A stretch of DNA of 64,000 nt from Caulochytrium protostelioides (GCA_003615045.1 ML014165.1:48278-112277); one strand, 5' to 3'; positions 20,200-30,664 are shown, numbered from the stretch's first letter. Notes: generated from the letters alone by a model not told the origin. Program-made: numbers and translations.

Positions 20200-21763
20200 C
20201 TAATGGGCAGCCGGCCCGCTCTGCCCGCCCGGAGGCGGTGCCGGCGGGACCGCGGCAGACGGGGCGCCCGCGCGGCCGCTGGAGGCGCCGTGGGGCGTGC
20301 CGCTCGGCGGCTTCGCAGGCGACGCGGGCACCGGCTTGGCGGCGCCCGCTCCCGCGCCGGCCGCGGTGCCGCTGCCCGCCGCGGGAGGACTGGCGGTCGT
20401 GGGCGCGGGCCCCGCCGGCGCGGTCGTGGCCGTGGACGGCGTCGTCGACGCCGACGCAGCGGGCGCCTCGCTGGCCGCGCCCTCGGCGCCCGCGGCCAGC
20501 GCGTCGGCGCTCGCGCGCGCCACGGCGGGCGGCGGCACAACGACGTAGCGGCAGCGCACGCGGAGGTCCTGTTGGCGGTCGTGCGTCAGCGCATACGTCA
20601 CGAGGCGGTACTGCCGGAAGAGCGTTTCGCTGACGAACTCGGCGAGCTGTCGCGACTCGGCCATCGACAGGACCGAGGCCGCCGGCTGGTCGGTCTCGAC
20701 CACGAGGGGGCCCGTGGGGGTCGCCTGGCCGGGCGTGGCGGCGGCTGCGAGCGGCGTCGCCGGCGTGACCGGCTTGGCGTCGACCGAGCCGGCGCCCGTC
20801 ACGAGCGGCGCCCCCGCGCTGCTGGCGGCGCGCGAGGCCAGCGAGGGCAGGTGATGCTCAAGGACCGTCGCGGGCAGCGGCGTGGGCCCCTTCATATGGG
20901 ATCGGCTGAGGCCGCCCGTATGTTCGGTGAGGAGGCGCTGGAACAGCACGATCGCGATCTCGAGCGGGAGCTCGTCCAGCAAACATGTATCCACGAGCAG
21001 CTTGTAGATGGAAAAGACGGCCGAGGTCTGCATCGCGGGCATCTTGTGCATTTGCGCCATACTGGTGCCATGGCATGTGTCAGAAAGTGGTTCGGGTGAG
21101 CCCATGGCACGGGCAACGACAATGTTTGCGTTCATGCGGAAGCGAAACGAACGGCTCGACAGCAAAAAAAAAGAGAGAACTTACAAGTAAGCGTTGGCAT
21201 AGAACGATAAACGCGCTTCGGACTGCATACTCGTCTGCCAGTCTGGGATATCAAGGATCTGCGCAATCCGTCTGCGGTCTCGCCATCACAACACCACCAA
21301 TCGAATCATCATCATCATCAGCAGCAGCAAGTCTACCCAGGTGAGTCATTGTTCTTCCCATCATGTTCATCAGTCTTAACGCGTCCATGGTCGCCTTAAC
21401 GTACACGAGTACTTGATCAGGTTCGAGCGTTTGCAGCTCCGCGCAGATCTCTTCCGTCAGATGGGTCCAAGCGAGGCCCACCTGGTGCTCGGCCTCGGGC
21501 ACCGCGAACGGCGTCGCGACCGATGCGGCCGAGACAGGCCCTTTGGTCTTGCTGAGACCGGCGGCCGCGGCGCCGGTGCTGGCGCGGAGTCCCGGCTTGC
21601 CGGCCGCGCGGCCGCGCGTGGCGGAGGGCGGGCCCGCCAGCCCAGCGCTGCTGCCAGTGCCGTCCATCGATCCCGTGCTGTCCACGTGGCTCAGCAGACT
21701 GTTGCTGCCCATGCCTCGTTCCGCGGCCAGCGAGCGGTTGCTGGACTTGCCGGAGCGCGGCAT
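20200..21763 (-). CDS. CFAP119/CCDC189-like ciliary protein, three exons, 448 aa
   Basis: Exons: 21763-21337, 21242-21185 and 21061-20200. Intron 1 (94 bases) is GTAGAC...CCAG in phase 1. Intron 2 (123 bases) is GTAAGT...CCAG in phase 2. The three exons join in one frame of 1347 bases. The joined core reads LTEEICAELQTLEP in exon 1, QTSMQSEARLSFYANAY in exon 2, then QTSAVFSIYKLLVDTC and, further on, LAEFVSETLFRQYRLVTYAL in exon 3. The QTSAxFSI element and the A-x-(Y/F)-V-x-x-T-x-F-R-x-(Y/F)-(K/R)-L block resemble what I recall of human CCDC189 (CFAP119), a sperm-flagellum protein. An Ala/Pro-rich linker separates the two halves, and the C-terminus is disordered. Splice-phase agreement makes the structure firm; the name depends on remembered similarity. 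Confidence 0.65.
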
Positions 21764-22792
21764 GAGGCGCGTGTGTCAGGAAACGCACGGGGCGGGCACG
21801 TCGCAGAAGATCGATCTCGGCTTGGGACAGCAGCCGGCTACGGGCGAGAGCGGCGGTATGAAGCAATGCAGGGAGCAGAGAGACCGCAGGATAGGCTCGT
21901 TGAGCGATGAGCTACCACGAAGAGAAGCGGTTTGGGAATCGGCAACAGGCTGCGATGACCCGACGAGGCTGGCAAAAGGCGCCATGCAGACGCAGCATCA
22001 TAGAGGACTGGCGGATGGCCAACTCATACCCGTTGGCGGAGGATCGACCGAGAATCGAAGCGATCGGCGTCAGCACGTTTCTGTCTGTTTGCATCCACAG
22101 CTGTCGGAAACCGCGGCTGCGCGTTCGGGCCGTCACCCGAAGCGCCCGTCGGGCCGCTTGAAACCCCGCCGCCGTCTACGGGGACCGCCCTTTGCTCCTC
22201 AGGTTCCATGCCCGACGCGGGGTGCGCTCACGGTCGCTGCTATGCGAGAGCCCATGCAGGCGAGCGCTTATACGCATCAATCCTGAGAATGATCCAATAA
22301 GATGTACTTACTGAAGGTATATAAACACTCGTCATTGGTGGGACCTGCGGGAGCGATCGGTACACACGGGCGACCCCACGTGGGGGGACGACAACATGGC
22401 GTTCATCAGACGCCATCCGCGACTCAGCCTCATCATCGCAAGGCGCGATAGGGACGAGGGCCGCGGGCGCCACAGGTCATCACGTGGCCACTGTCAAGGA
22501 AGAGGCGGCCCACGGCCCACAGCGGATCGGCAGGATCACGACCCTGACGATCCTGTAACAAGCACGTGCCGATCGTGTAGCGTCACACCAGCAAAGCCGA
22601 TCGACAAGGACCGTCATCTGTCATGGCCAGCTCTCCCTCATCAACAAAACACCGCATCAATTGAAATCATTGCCCCACCCACATTAATACCGTTGAGACC
22701 GTTGTCGAGACCGCAGCTCACGTTTCGCTGGTTGTACCCGTGGCTCTGACCGAGGGCTTCATACCTTCAGCTCACGTCGACCTGGGTCGAGT
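21764..22792. other. divergent intergenic region
   Basis: About 1.03 kb lies between the divergent CFAP119-like and PUB genes. It contains the CCAAT/TATA pair at 22294-22325. A 117-residue + frame (22396-22749) has no recognisable domain and may only be upstream leader sequence. Confidence 0.45.
22294..22325 (+). promoter_or_regulatory. CCAAT and TATATAAA pair
   Basis: CCAAT at 22294-22298 is followed by TATATAAA at 22318-22325, in a locally A/T-rich patch. The spacing is promoter-like. The nearest downstream gene on this strand is the PUB gene, whose ATG is about 470 bases away. That would require a long leader, an upstream intron, or a transcript not recognised here. Confidence 0.4.
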
Positions 22793-23680
22793 ATGACGGA
22801 CCCCATCTCAGTCGCGGTTGCTTCGCCTGCCCTCCTAGCCTCCCACATCCTGCCGTCTGCCATTGCCGACGCCGACGCCGACGCCGACGCCAACGCCAAC
22901 GCCAACGCCGACGACGCCGTCGCGCCCTCGACACCCCGATCCGCCGCCAGGATGCTGGGTGGCCACCACGCCGATCAGGCGACGATCCGGGCGGTGACCG
23001 AGGCGCGGCTCCGGCAGCAGGCCGCCGCCACCGCCGCCGCCGCCGCCAGCTCCGGCGCCGACGGCCCGACGCGGGCCGCTCAAGCCACTACGCGCCACCT
23101 CATCGCGCGCCGCATCCGCTCGCAGTATGACCGCGCCACGGTCTTCACGACGCTGTCGACGCTCGCAACACTTCTCGGGAACGTCGTCGCGCACCCGGAC
23201 GAGGAGAAGTACCGCCGGCTGCGGGAGGCCAATCCGCGGTTCCGCACTGCCGTGCTGGACGTCGACGGCGCGCCGGATGTCCTGCTCGCTGCCGGGTTCC
23301 ACGTGGTCGTCTCGAGCTTTGAGCGGATCTGGACCCTTGACTGGCCGAAGGCGGGTGGCGCAGCAACTGAGCCATCTGCCGCACGGCTCCGGGTCGTTGC
23401 GGCCGTGCGGGACGTCGTGGCGGCGGAGCTAGCCAAGGAGACCGATCACCAGCAGCGGATGGCCTCGTATGCACAGCACGCCGCCGACGACGAGCAATCG
23501 CGGGTGGCGCGCGCGCTCCATGCGATCCAAGACAACCGCGAGCGCGTGCGGGATCGCGCTGAGCGCGAGCACCAGCAGCGCCTCGCCATGGCCGCCCAGC
23601 CGATGCCGCCGCGCTCGGCCGACGCGTCGGGTGTGTCGGGCGTGTCGCCGTCGGACGATGATTCCGACTCACCATACTAA
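22793..23680 (+). CDS. PUB-domain protein, 295 aa
   Basis: A PUB domain, the module that docks on the C-terminal tail of p97/Cdc48, lies at about residues 100-195. It runs from RHLIARRIRSQYDRATVFTT through LGNVVAHPDEEKYRRLREAN to VLLAAGFHVV. The pattern TLxTLLxNVxxHPxExKYRxLRxxNP is that of the PUB domains of PNGase and UBXN6. A charged helical tail follows (about 215-270, rich in Arg, Gln and Glu). No transglutaminase or UBX domain follows, so this is neither a complete PNGase nor a complete UBXN6. The N-terminus has an (Asp-Ala)n/(Asn-Ala)n run. The probable role is a Cdc48/p97 adaptor. Convergent with the LRR-LIM gene, 84 bases away. Confidence 0.8.
   Translation: MTDPISVAVASPALLASHILPSAIADADADADANANANADDAVAPSTPRSAARMLGGHHADQATIRAVTEARLRQQAAATAAAAASSGADGPTRAAQATTRHLIARRIRSQYDRATVFTTLSTLATLLGNVVAHPDEEKYRRLREANPRFRTAVLDVDGAPDVLLAAGFHVVVSSFERIWTLDWPKAGGAATEPSAARLRVVAAVRDVVAAELAKETDHQQRMASYAQHAADDEQSRVARALHAIQDNRERVRDRAEREHQQRLAMAAQPMPPRSADASGVSGVSPSDDDSDSPY
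22865..22913 (+). repeat. (GCCGAC)n / (GCCAAC)n coding repeat
   Basis: Tandem hexamers encode alternating Ala-Asp and Ala-Asn near the N-terminus of the PUB protein. Confidence 0.9.
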
Positions 23681-23764
23681 AAATGAAGTGATATTCATCG
23701 ATTCATGCGATACGGTGGCGGGTGTCCAAAGGGCTGTTCCCCAACGAGGGCGTGCCGTCGGCGA

Positions 23765-26070
23765 CTAGAGGTTACTCAGCAGGTCGTTAAAGAACGTCAT
23801 GCTGTAGTAAGGCCCCAAGCTGATGCCCGCGCCGTGGCACGACGCGCACTGCGGCCGGGAGCCCGGGCCCAGAACAGCCGTGGTCGGCACGATCACACCG
23901 CCGTCGCGCGTCTTGTCGGCCTTCAGCGGCGCGTCGCAAATCGCGCACACGAAGCAGTCGCGGTGCCACCACAGCCCGAGCGCCGTCACGACCGCGCTCT
24001 CCGCGGCGTCCGTGCTGTTCGAGGTGAGGGCCGACGTCGACCACGACGTCTTGGACGCCGGCGCCGGCTCGGACCGGAGGCTGATCTGGCACCGCGCGCA
24101 CGTGGCGCCGGCAGGAACGGCCGTCGGCTCGGAGCGGCGGCGGCGCAGCTCGCTTAGCTCCGACGCGGGGTCCTCGCCCCGCCCCATCGGGGTCTCATGC
24201 GCGGTCGCCACGGCGGAGGCGGACGACGAGGCCGCCGCGGAGGCGGAAAGGACCGACGCTGCCGCGATGGGGCCGGCGAGGGCGCCCGTGCTGGCGCCAA
24301 CGCGGCGGGAGGTCGTGGCAAGGTTGGACGAGGAGAGCGGCGCGAAGGGCGAGCGGGCGGCCGAGACGAGCGCGGCGTCGGGCGAGGACGTCGTCGTGAG
24401 GGACGGCGGCGTCGTGGCAGAGTGGCGGCTGCTGCCGTCGAACGCGGGCCCCACGGTCGTCGCGTCGCTGCTGGCCGGCGACGGGTCGTTGTTGGAGTCG
24501 TCGATGGCGGGATGGCTGACGTGACGCTGGTGGAGGTGGTGCTGGCGGCGGCGCTGGGGCAGCGGCGACGAGGAGTGGTAGAGCGCAGCCGCCGGGCCAT
24601 CGGCGGGCTGGCCGTCCAGCATGCGCGTCTGCGGACTCTCTGGGATCAGGGTCGAAGTGCCCGTCAGGATCGGCGAGTCCTCGTGCTCCTCATACGACGA
24701 GAGCGCGGCGATGTTGCGGCGCGTGAACCGGAGCAACGTCGGCACGCGCTGGCTGGTCGTCAGCGTCGCAATGGAAGTATTGATGTGCGCCGGTCGCGGC
24801 GGGCCTTCCACAGGCGAGCTGTTGCCAGTCGCCACCGTCGGCGACATGACCGGTTGCTGTGGCGTGATCGCTGCTTCAGCAACCAGCGCCTCACCCCGCT
24901 GGGTGTTGTTGGCGGCCAGGCCGGCCTCTTCCGCATTACGCTTCAATGCCACCGACGTATCGGAGACGCCTAGAGAATGTGATCAAAGCGTGGCGAAATC
25001 AAACAGCAATTTGGAAAGACAAGCCAGGTGAGTATGCAAGTCGCTGAAGGAGGAGCCGCGGATGGATCTAAGCGGGGGGCATCAGGTCAGGTGATGGGTG
25101 TCGTTACCGAGTGCCGCGACATTGGCAAACGCGGCCGAAGCCGCACGGATTTCGTTCGAGAACGCATTGCCCTGGAGCAGGACACAGGTCAGCTTCGTCA
25201 GTCCGGCAAGGGCCGGCGTGATCGTGCGCAGCCGATTGTGGGCGATGTTGAGGAACGAGAGCCGCTCAAACTGGCCAAGCCACTCAGGCAGGGTGATCAG
25301 CGCGTTGTAAGAGACATCCAGCACCTCGAGCGAGGACTGGAAGGCCATGAAGCTCTCTGGAAGATCAGGCAGATCATTTGAAGCGAGATGCAGAACCTGC
25401 AGCGGCAGCGACGTCATGTCTTCCACGGCAAACGCCTCGCATGTGAGGCGGTTGTAGCTCAGGTACAACTGGCGGAGCTGCGTCATGCGATCGATGCCAC
25501 GTGGCAGCGTCGTCAGCTGATTGTGGGTCACATCCAGAATCTTGAGGCGCTTCATCTGGCAGATCTCCTCTGGCAAACTTTCCAGCGCATTGTAGCTAAA
25601 ACCTCAGAGGGGAAACATCGGAGGATCATGATCAACGGAAGAGACCAATCCCATACCCCAACGAATGAGTAACTGTCTGCTGCATCGAAAACCATATGGA
25701 TGTTGGACGTCGGATGCGCGGCAGCCGCTTCGGTTTATCCTTTAGATAAGACTGGCTTACCTTAAATTCAGGCGCGTGAGATCCAGCCACATATGCGGAA
25801 TTGCGGGCAGCACGGTGAACTGGCGCCGAGTCCAGCACTAATGGATCGGCAGTCGTGGCGGAGTCGTCATAGAAAAAGACAAAAAAAATCGTGAGTGGCG
25901 CATGGTCTTTAAGAGCAACTGAGGCGTGTCGAGGCTCACGCCACCGCATGCGTCGATGATAGAGAAAGAGACAAGCCGTCCGTATTCCAAACAACGAATA
26001 TGCATACCTGAACGGCAGCCTCCTCGTCGACCTCTGCAGGAAGCGAGAGGGACGCCTGAGAGGACGTCAT
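23765..26070 (-). CDS. LRR-LIM protein, four exons, about 604 aa
   Basis: Exons: 26070-26008 (21 codons starting MTSSQASLSL), about 25819-25761, 25595-25108 and 24969-23765. Introns are GTATGC...CAG, GTAAGC...TTTTAG and GTAACG...CTCTAG. All junctions keep phase, for a total of 1815 bases. A second acceptor for exon 2, at 25837, also keeps phase. Exons 2-3 encode about seven short leucine-rich repeats, such as LKILDVTHNQLTTLP and LEVLDVSYNALITLP. Exon 4 encodes a Ser/Thr/Ala-rich linker and one C-terminal LIM-type zinc module (CARC, WWHRDCFVCAIC, QCASCH). About 41 residues lie between the first CxxC and the HxxC, against 16-23 in usual LIM domains. A scaffold or adaptor role is likely. I know no named family with this layout. 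Confidence 0.78.
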
Positions 26071-26640
26071 GACGAGCTAATTCTGATATCCTGTGAACCG
26101 GGGATCGTGGAATAGAGACTACGTGGTCAATGTCGAGTATAATCTATATCCTGCGTGACGGCGGCTCCCTTTTCCGGGTATAAGCTTATTATCAAAGGGA
26201 ATCGGGTCGCGGCGTTGGACTTTCAAGTGGGACCACAAATGGATTGGAATTAAAAAAAGATGTCTAGCTTTTAATGTTTTGACGGCGAATGCTGCTGGCG
26301 GATTGTGGATGGGTATTAATTGTGAGACAGTACAAAGAAGCAATGGGCTTTCCGCGTTGAGTGCGACCCATCACGAATCGTTGCTCTGGCGGCGATCGCC
26401 ACCAACGAATGTACGTGGAGACATTGCGATCGTGACAACAGGGTGCTCTCATGGCTATCGCTCCGACATATGGACCCCATGGCGCCCTTCTCCTGAGTGG
26501 CCGAAGGCATTCAACGCCCAATGCTGCTCCATTCACCGCATGCCGTGCATGCGCGATTCGATGCCCGGTCGAGAACGACTCGTCGTCGGGCCATCCCATG
26601 GGTGAAAAAAATCGACCGAAACCGCATGACCCCCACGAAA

Positions 26641-26852
26641 GGAGAGCCGTCGGCTCTCCGAGGGCCGGAGGGCCGGTGTGCAGATCGCGTGGCGTTTTCG
26701 ACATTCGAACGACGATCGAAGGGGATCGCCGCGGGGTTGTCTTGCCCGCCGATGCGTCCGTTGCCTGCCGAAGGCTGAAGGCCTTCGCCAGCCGGGCCCG
26801 AGCCCGCCGAGCCCGCCGAGCCCGCCGAACCCGCTGGCACCGCCACCAGCGG
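26641..26852. other. cluster of three perfect short hairpins
   Basis: Three perfect inverted repeats lie within about 210 bases. At 26641-26659 the stem is 8 bp with a 3-base loop (GGAGAGCC/GGCTCTCC). At 26769-26787 it is 7 bp with a 5-base loop (CGAAGGC/GCCTTCG). At 26831-26852 it is 7 bp with an 8-base loop (CCGCTGG/CCAGCGG). A GAGCCCGCC tandem lies between the second and third. This could be a structured RNA, or chance in GC-rich DNA. Confidence 0.35.
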
Positions 26853-27385
26853 AACAGCGTGCCGCCGCGGGATCGTCCGTCGTCCATTGACCGTGGTGCC
26901 AGCGACGGCGGCTCCTGTCGCGCACACGGAGCGGTGACCGAGTCCGTCGGCGCCTCAGGGCCCCTGATCCGATACACGATGGGATACACGAGTCCAGGAT
27001 GGCCTTCCATCAGAAGCGCCTGGGGCCCGCAGAACGTCTGCGCAGAACATGGCTCAGCGTCCGGAGGAGCATCCCGCCGCGGCAGATCCCGCACGTCGGT
27101 GTCGTCCTGGCGCGCCAATGCCCACGGAGCTCGATGGCTTGGGCCATCATTCGCCGGGCCCGTGCGACGTGGCGCTGGGCCCGCTGCGGAGCACGAAGGC
27201 GGCACGGCGCGGGACGGCTGGCCATCGGCGCGAGCGGCGGGGGCCTCACGGGCCACTCGTCGTAGCGATGGAGCCCGACCCGGCCGCCCCGGAGGGCAGA
27301 GGAGCGCCCGTAGCGGGGACCTTGCGGGTGGCGAGGCTGCGGCCGGGAGCGGCAGGGGACCGACCCAAGGCCGCCCCCGCCAGGA

Positions 27386-27418
27386 GCCATCCATCCATCC
27401 ATCCATCCATCCATCCAC
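27386..27418. repeat. (CATC)n tetranucleotide repeat
   Basis: About eight tandem CATC units in unassigned DNA. Confidence 0.95.
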
Positions 27419-28520
27419 CCGACGGAAGCGGTGGACGCCAGACATGCCGAGTATGGCCGTTACTAACAGAACGCAGGTCAAAAAACCGGGCCGGCATGGG
27501 TCTTGACGGTGCGAGGGATACCTGCGTGGGGCGGAAGCGCCATCGGAAGACGCACGCGCACAGGTGCACGAGGGGTCTTGAGGGATGGGAGACGCCGTCC
27601 ACCGCCTCCTTGCTTGACCATACTCGTTCCCCGTTTCGTAGTATCAAAACCCTGCCAACATGGTAAAGGCCCCCGACCCTTAATTCCCCAGCGCCGTCCC
27701 TGGCAAGACCGCCGCTGAACGAGCCCCCCCCCCAGCGAAAATGCTGAGCGACGATACTGAGCGAGGACTAGGACGACTTTCTGGCCAAGCGCGACGGACC
27801 GATGTCTGTCGGTGACGATGCCCGTACCTTGGCGCGACGTCTTTGTCTCAACGATCGATATCGGCGAAGTGCCTGCAGGCCGCCCCGTCGTCGTCCGATC
27901 CGCGCGAACGGCGTATCACGAACAGGCGAGCACCCGCATCGTTAGCATTCGACATCGGCGCTGCCATATGCGCCTTTCCGCCCAGGGGTGATACCCGTGT
28001 CTCCATGGGCTTCACGGGGGCGACATCCCGGTGCTCGCGGCCCGGTGTCCTGTTCGGCTGCTCAGCACGAAACCGGGCGGATCCGCTGAACAGCGTTGGT
28101 TCGGAACGCGCTCGTCTTGGACTTCAGATGGTCGAATAGCCGAAGCGCGATGCGGGCTATTGACCCGAGCCTTTGGAGTTTGACGCCCAGTGCTCTCAAT
28201 GATGCGTCGGCTCGCGCTAGTCCTTCGTCCCGGTTCTCTGACGTGGCTGCGGACCGCTCCGTTGGACTCTCGTCAAAGCGATAGCGACGTGGATGCATGC
28301 GGTTGTCCGATCGCATCTTCGTCAAGCACCCAGCGGCTCTTCAGGCGGCTTTGGGCCGCTCTCTGGGCTGCTGGTCGCCGCCGTGTGAGCGAACCCTTGG
28401 CCGATGTCGTCCGCTGCATCTCTCGGTCGCTGCCCGACGCATCGCTGATGCAACGCGTCGACCTCCGGCCGTGCTAGCCTCGCCGTCTCCGTCTAGCTCG
28501 CTCTTCGTTATTATTCGTTC

Positions 28521-28547
28521 ATGCGCTTCAGGGGCTTGTCGTCTCCA
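28521..28547 (+). CDS. candidate first coding exon of RPS18
   Basis: An ATG at 28521 opens nine codons ending at CCA|GTAAAC. Splicing from here to the acceptor at 28635 is in phase 0 and gives an 88-base intron. The product would start with a short extension (MRFRGLSSP) not usual for S18, which normally begins MSLV. No ATG directly followed by a strong GT donor was found closer. Treat this exon as provisional. Confidence 0.35.
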
Positions 28548-28635
28548 GTAAACGGACTCCAAAGTCTTTCCCAGAACTGTGTTTTCTCACCTCGCTTCCA
28601 TGTTCTGTTTCTTTTTGCTGTTGATGTTTCTCTAG

Positions 28636-29100
28636 TCGGGTATCGTCATCCCTGAGCAGTTCCAGCACATCCTGCGTCTGCTGAACACCAACGTCGATGG
28701 CAAGCGCAATGTGATGTACGCCTTCACCCACATCAAGGGTGTCGGTCGCCGTTACTCCAACATTGTCTGCAAGAAGGCTGACATCGACCTCACCAAGCGT
28801 GCCGGTGAGCTCACCAACGACGAGCTCGAGCGTGTCGTCCAGATTCTCCAGAACCCGGCCCAGTACAAGATCCCCGCCTGGTTCCTTAACCGTCAGAAGG
28901 ACGTTGTCGAGGGCACTGACCAGCAGCTCCTCGCTAACGTGCTCGAGTCCAAGATCCGTGAGGACCTCGAGCGCCTGAAGAAGATCCGCGTCCACCGTGG
29001 TCTCCGTCACTACTGGGGCGTCCGTGTCCGTGGCCAGCACACCAAGACCACCGGCCGTCGCGGCCGCACCGTCGGTGTGTCCAAGAAGAAGGGTGGTTAA
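28636..29100 (+). CDS. RPS18: 40S ribosomal protein uS13 (RPS18), main exon
   Basis: Component of the 40S head, at the contact with the 60S subunit and the P-site tRNA. After a TTTCTCTAG acceptor the frame reads [20 protein letters not shown] and continues with [42 protein letters not shown]-like sequence (here [12 protein letters not shown]) and [15 protein letters not shown]. These are near-identical to eukaryotic S18 throughout. The C-terminus GVSKKKGG is complete. The exon supplies about 154 codons of a roughly 153-residue family, so only the initiator codon and perhaps a few residues lie upstream. The ORF's own first Met (28711) is internal and should not be used. Codon choice is strongly C-ending, as expected for a highly expressed gene. 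Confidence 0.96.
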   Translation, partial: SGIVIPEQFQHILRLLNTNVDGKRNVMYAFTHIKGVGRRYSNIVCKKADIDLTKRAGELTNDELERVVQILQNPAQYKIPAWFLNRQKDVVEGTDQQLLANVLESKIREDLERLKKIRVHRGLRHYWGVRVRGQHTKTTGRRGRTVGVSKKKGG

Positions 29101-30664
29101 ACGCCCTCTGCGCGCTTGGCTTCTGCGCGTGCGCCGCGCCGGCCTTGGTTCGCGCCCACCGCACCCGTCGCCTCCCTACCGACGCTACGTTGTCGCACCA
29201 CCGCCCGCTTCCCCAAGCGCCGTGGACGGGTCTCGCGTCCCGTCCCTTTGTTTATTATGGAGCATGCATCTTTCGTTGTCGAAGTCATGTCTCCACCGCG
29301 GCTTGCGCGCACGTTTCTGTCCACCTCCCCATCCGACGGCTTTGCGGTGGTTGCAGCGCCATTTCTCGGCGTGTGCTGCCGCTCGCTTGTAGCTCCCCCC
29401 CGCCCCTTCTTGGTTGTCTCCGCCGCTGATGAGCCATGCCTGCTCTCGCCCCGTCTGTGAATCACTGCGGCCATCCCTGCAATGGTAAGTCCGCCGGCTC
29501 GCCGCCTCCTCCGCCTCCCTCGTTCTCTGCTGTCTACCAGGTCACTTTTCGATGCTCTTGTGGTGGTGTTCAAAAGTTGTCGTCGCTCGCCTCAGGATGA
29601 TCTTTCAAACTTATTCCTTACCTACATGATCAGTCTTACATCATGGCTGAGAACGTTTTAGAAAGCTGATAGGCATCCCATCGCGACGCTTCCATCCCAC
29701 CACCACAGTGCAAGGACGCGTGTCTGTGTTGCATCCCGGCATCGCGGGTCGCACCGATTGGTGTTCGCTTCACATGGCGATGAAACCATTCAACTCACCT
29801 CATGCTCTTCATTTTTATTCTGGCTATCTTGTCACCTGTCTGGCGATTTTTCGTTGTAGACGCATGAACCACACCCGCTCCGGGAATATGCATATCTTTC
29901 CATAGTCTCGTAGTAACCGAGTTTTCTTTGTCATGGTCGCGTCGGCGTCTAGGTCTCTCTCTGGGTCTGGGTTTGGGTCTGGTTTTGCTTCTCTGGTTCT
30001 GCTTCTCGCAGCGATTGTTAGCGTTGCGGAACAGCCTTTGGGAAGTCTCGTTCAATCATGCTGAACACCAGGTCTACAGTTGGCGAGGCGGTGAAGGGGA
30101 TTGCTGGGGGGCGGTGACGGCGGCGGTCCGGGACCACTCGAAGGGGCAATGGATGCTGCGCCATCTCGCCCATGGCAAAAGGGTCTTGGGGCCGCGGCTT
30201 GATGGTGGCGGAACCGCCGCGGAAGGAGCGGCGTGGCCACGGCCGCCATGAGGCCGCCGTGGGGCCATGCCTACCCCTCGCCGCCACATCAAGGAGGGTG
30301 TCGCGGCTCTCATCGGATGTCTCATGCCTTCGGCTAGAGTCTGAAGCGCGGGCGATGTATCGGGAGCGTCAGATATCGCGCTGATGCGGACGCGCCGGCG
30401 GCGCCTAAGTTCTCCTGGTGGTGAGCGACATCGCGCGCCGTCTCTCGTGCGGGCGCCCTCAGTCGCGTCGCTTTACCCGATCGGCCCCCTCGACCCCAAC
30501 TCCGACATCGCAGCAGCCGGCACGTCGTCTTTGGGTCTTGCAGGCTGCCCGCTTTCGTCTCCGGCCGTGCTCCCGCGCTTCCCTGCGCTCCAGGCGAACG
30601 AGAGCCCTGTCGTCGTGGATCGCTCGCCGCTCATCGCGGGTGGCCCGCACGCGCGCCTGATCCA
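29101..30664. other. 1.56 kb intergenic region
   Basis: It holds the 3' end of RPS18 and the promoter of CWC22. The part from about 29580 to 30060 is less GC-rich than its surroundings. An ATG directly followed by GTAAGT occurs at 29481, but no exon of a known small gene was found beyond it. No tRNA or snRNA signature was seen. Confidence 0.4.

Larger units (their letters stand above)
26071..28520. other. 2.45 kb intergenic region between divergent genes
   Basis: The first 300 bases (to about 26340) are relatively A/T-rich, as expected for the LRR-LIM promoter. From about 26.4 to 27.7 kb there are long but unrecognised frames on both strands. A cluster of perfect hairpins (26641-26852) and a CATC repeat (27386-27418) also lie here. 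The segment from 28.1 to 28.5 kb should hold the RPS18 promoter. Confidence 0.45.

Noticed and set aside
26264-27506. 405-codon minus and 351-codon plus ORFs overlapping each other
   Set aside because: They overlap on opposite strands, are Arg/Pro/Ala-rich, include the CATC repeat, and show no domain. Neither could be supported as a gene.
28711-28713. Internal ATG as the RPS18 start
   Set aside because: Conserved S18 sequence continues upstream of it to the splice acceptor at 28635, so this Met is internal.
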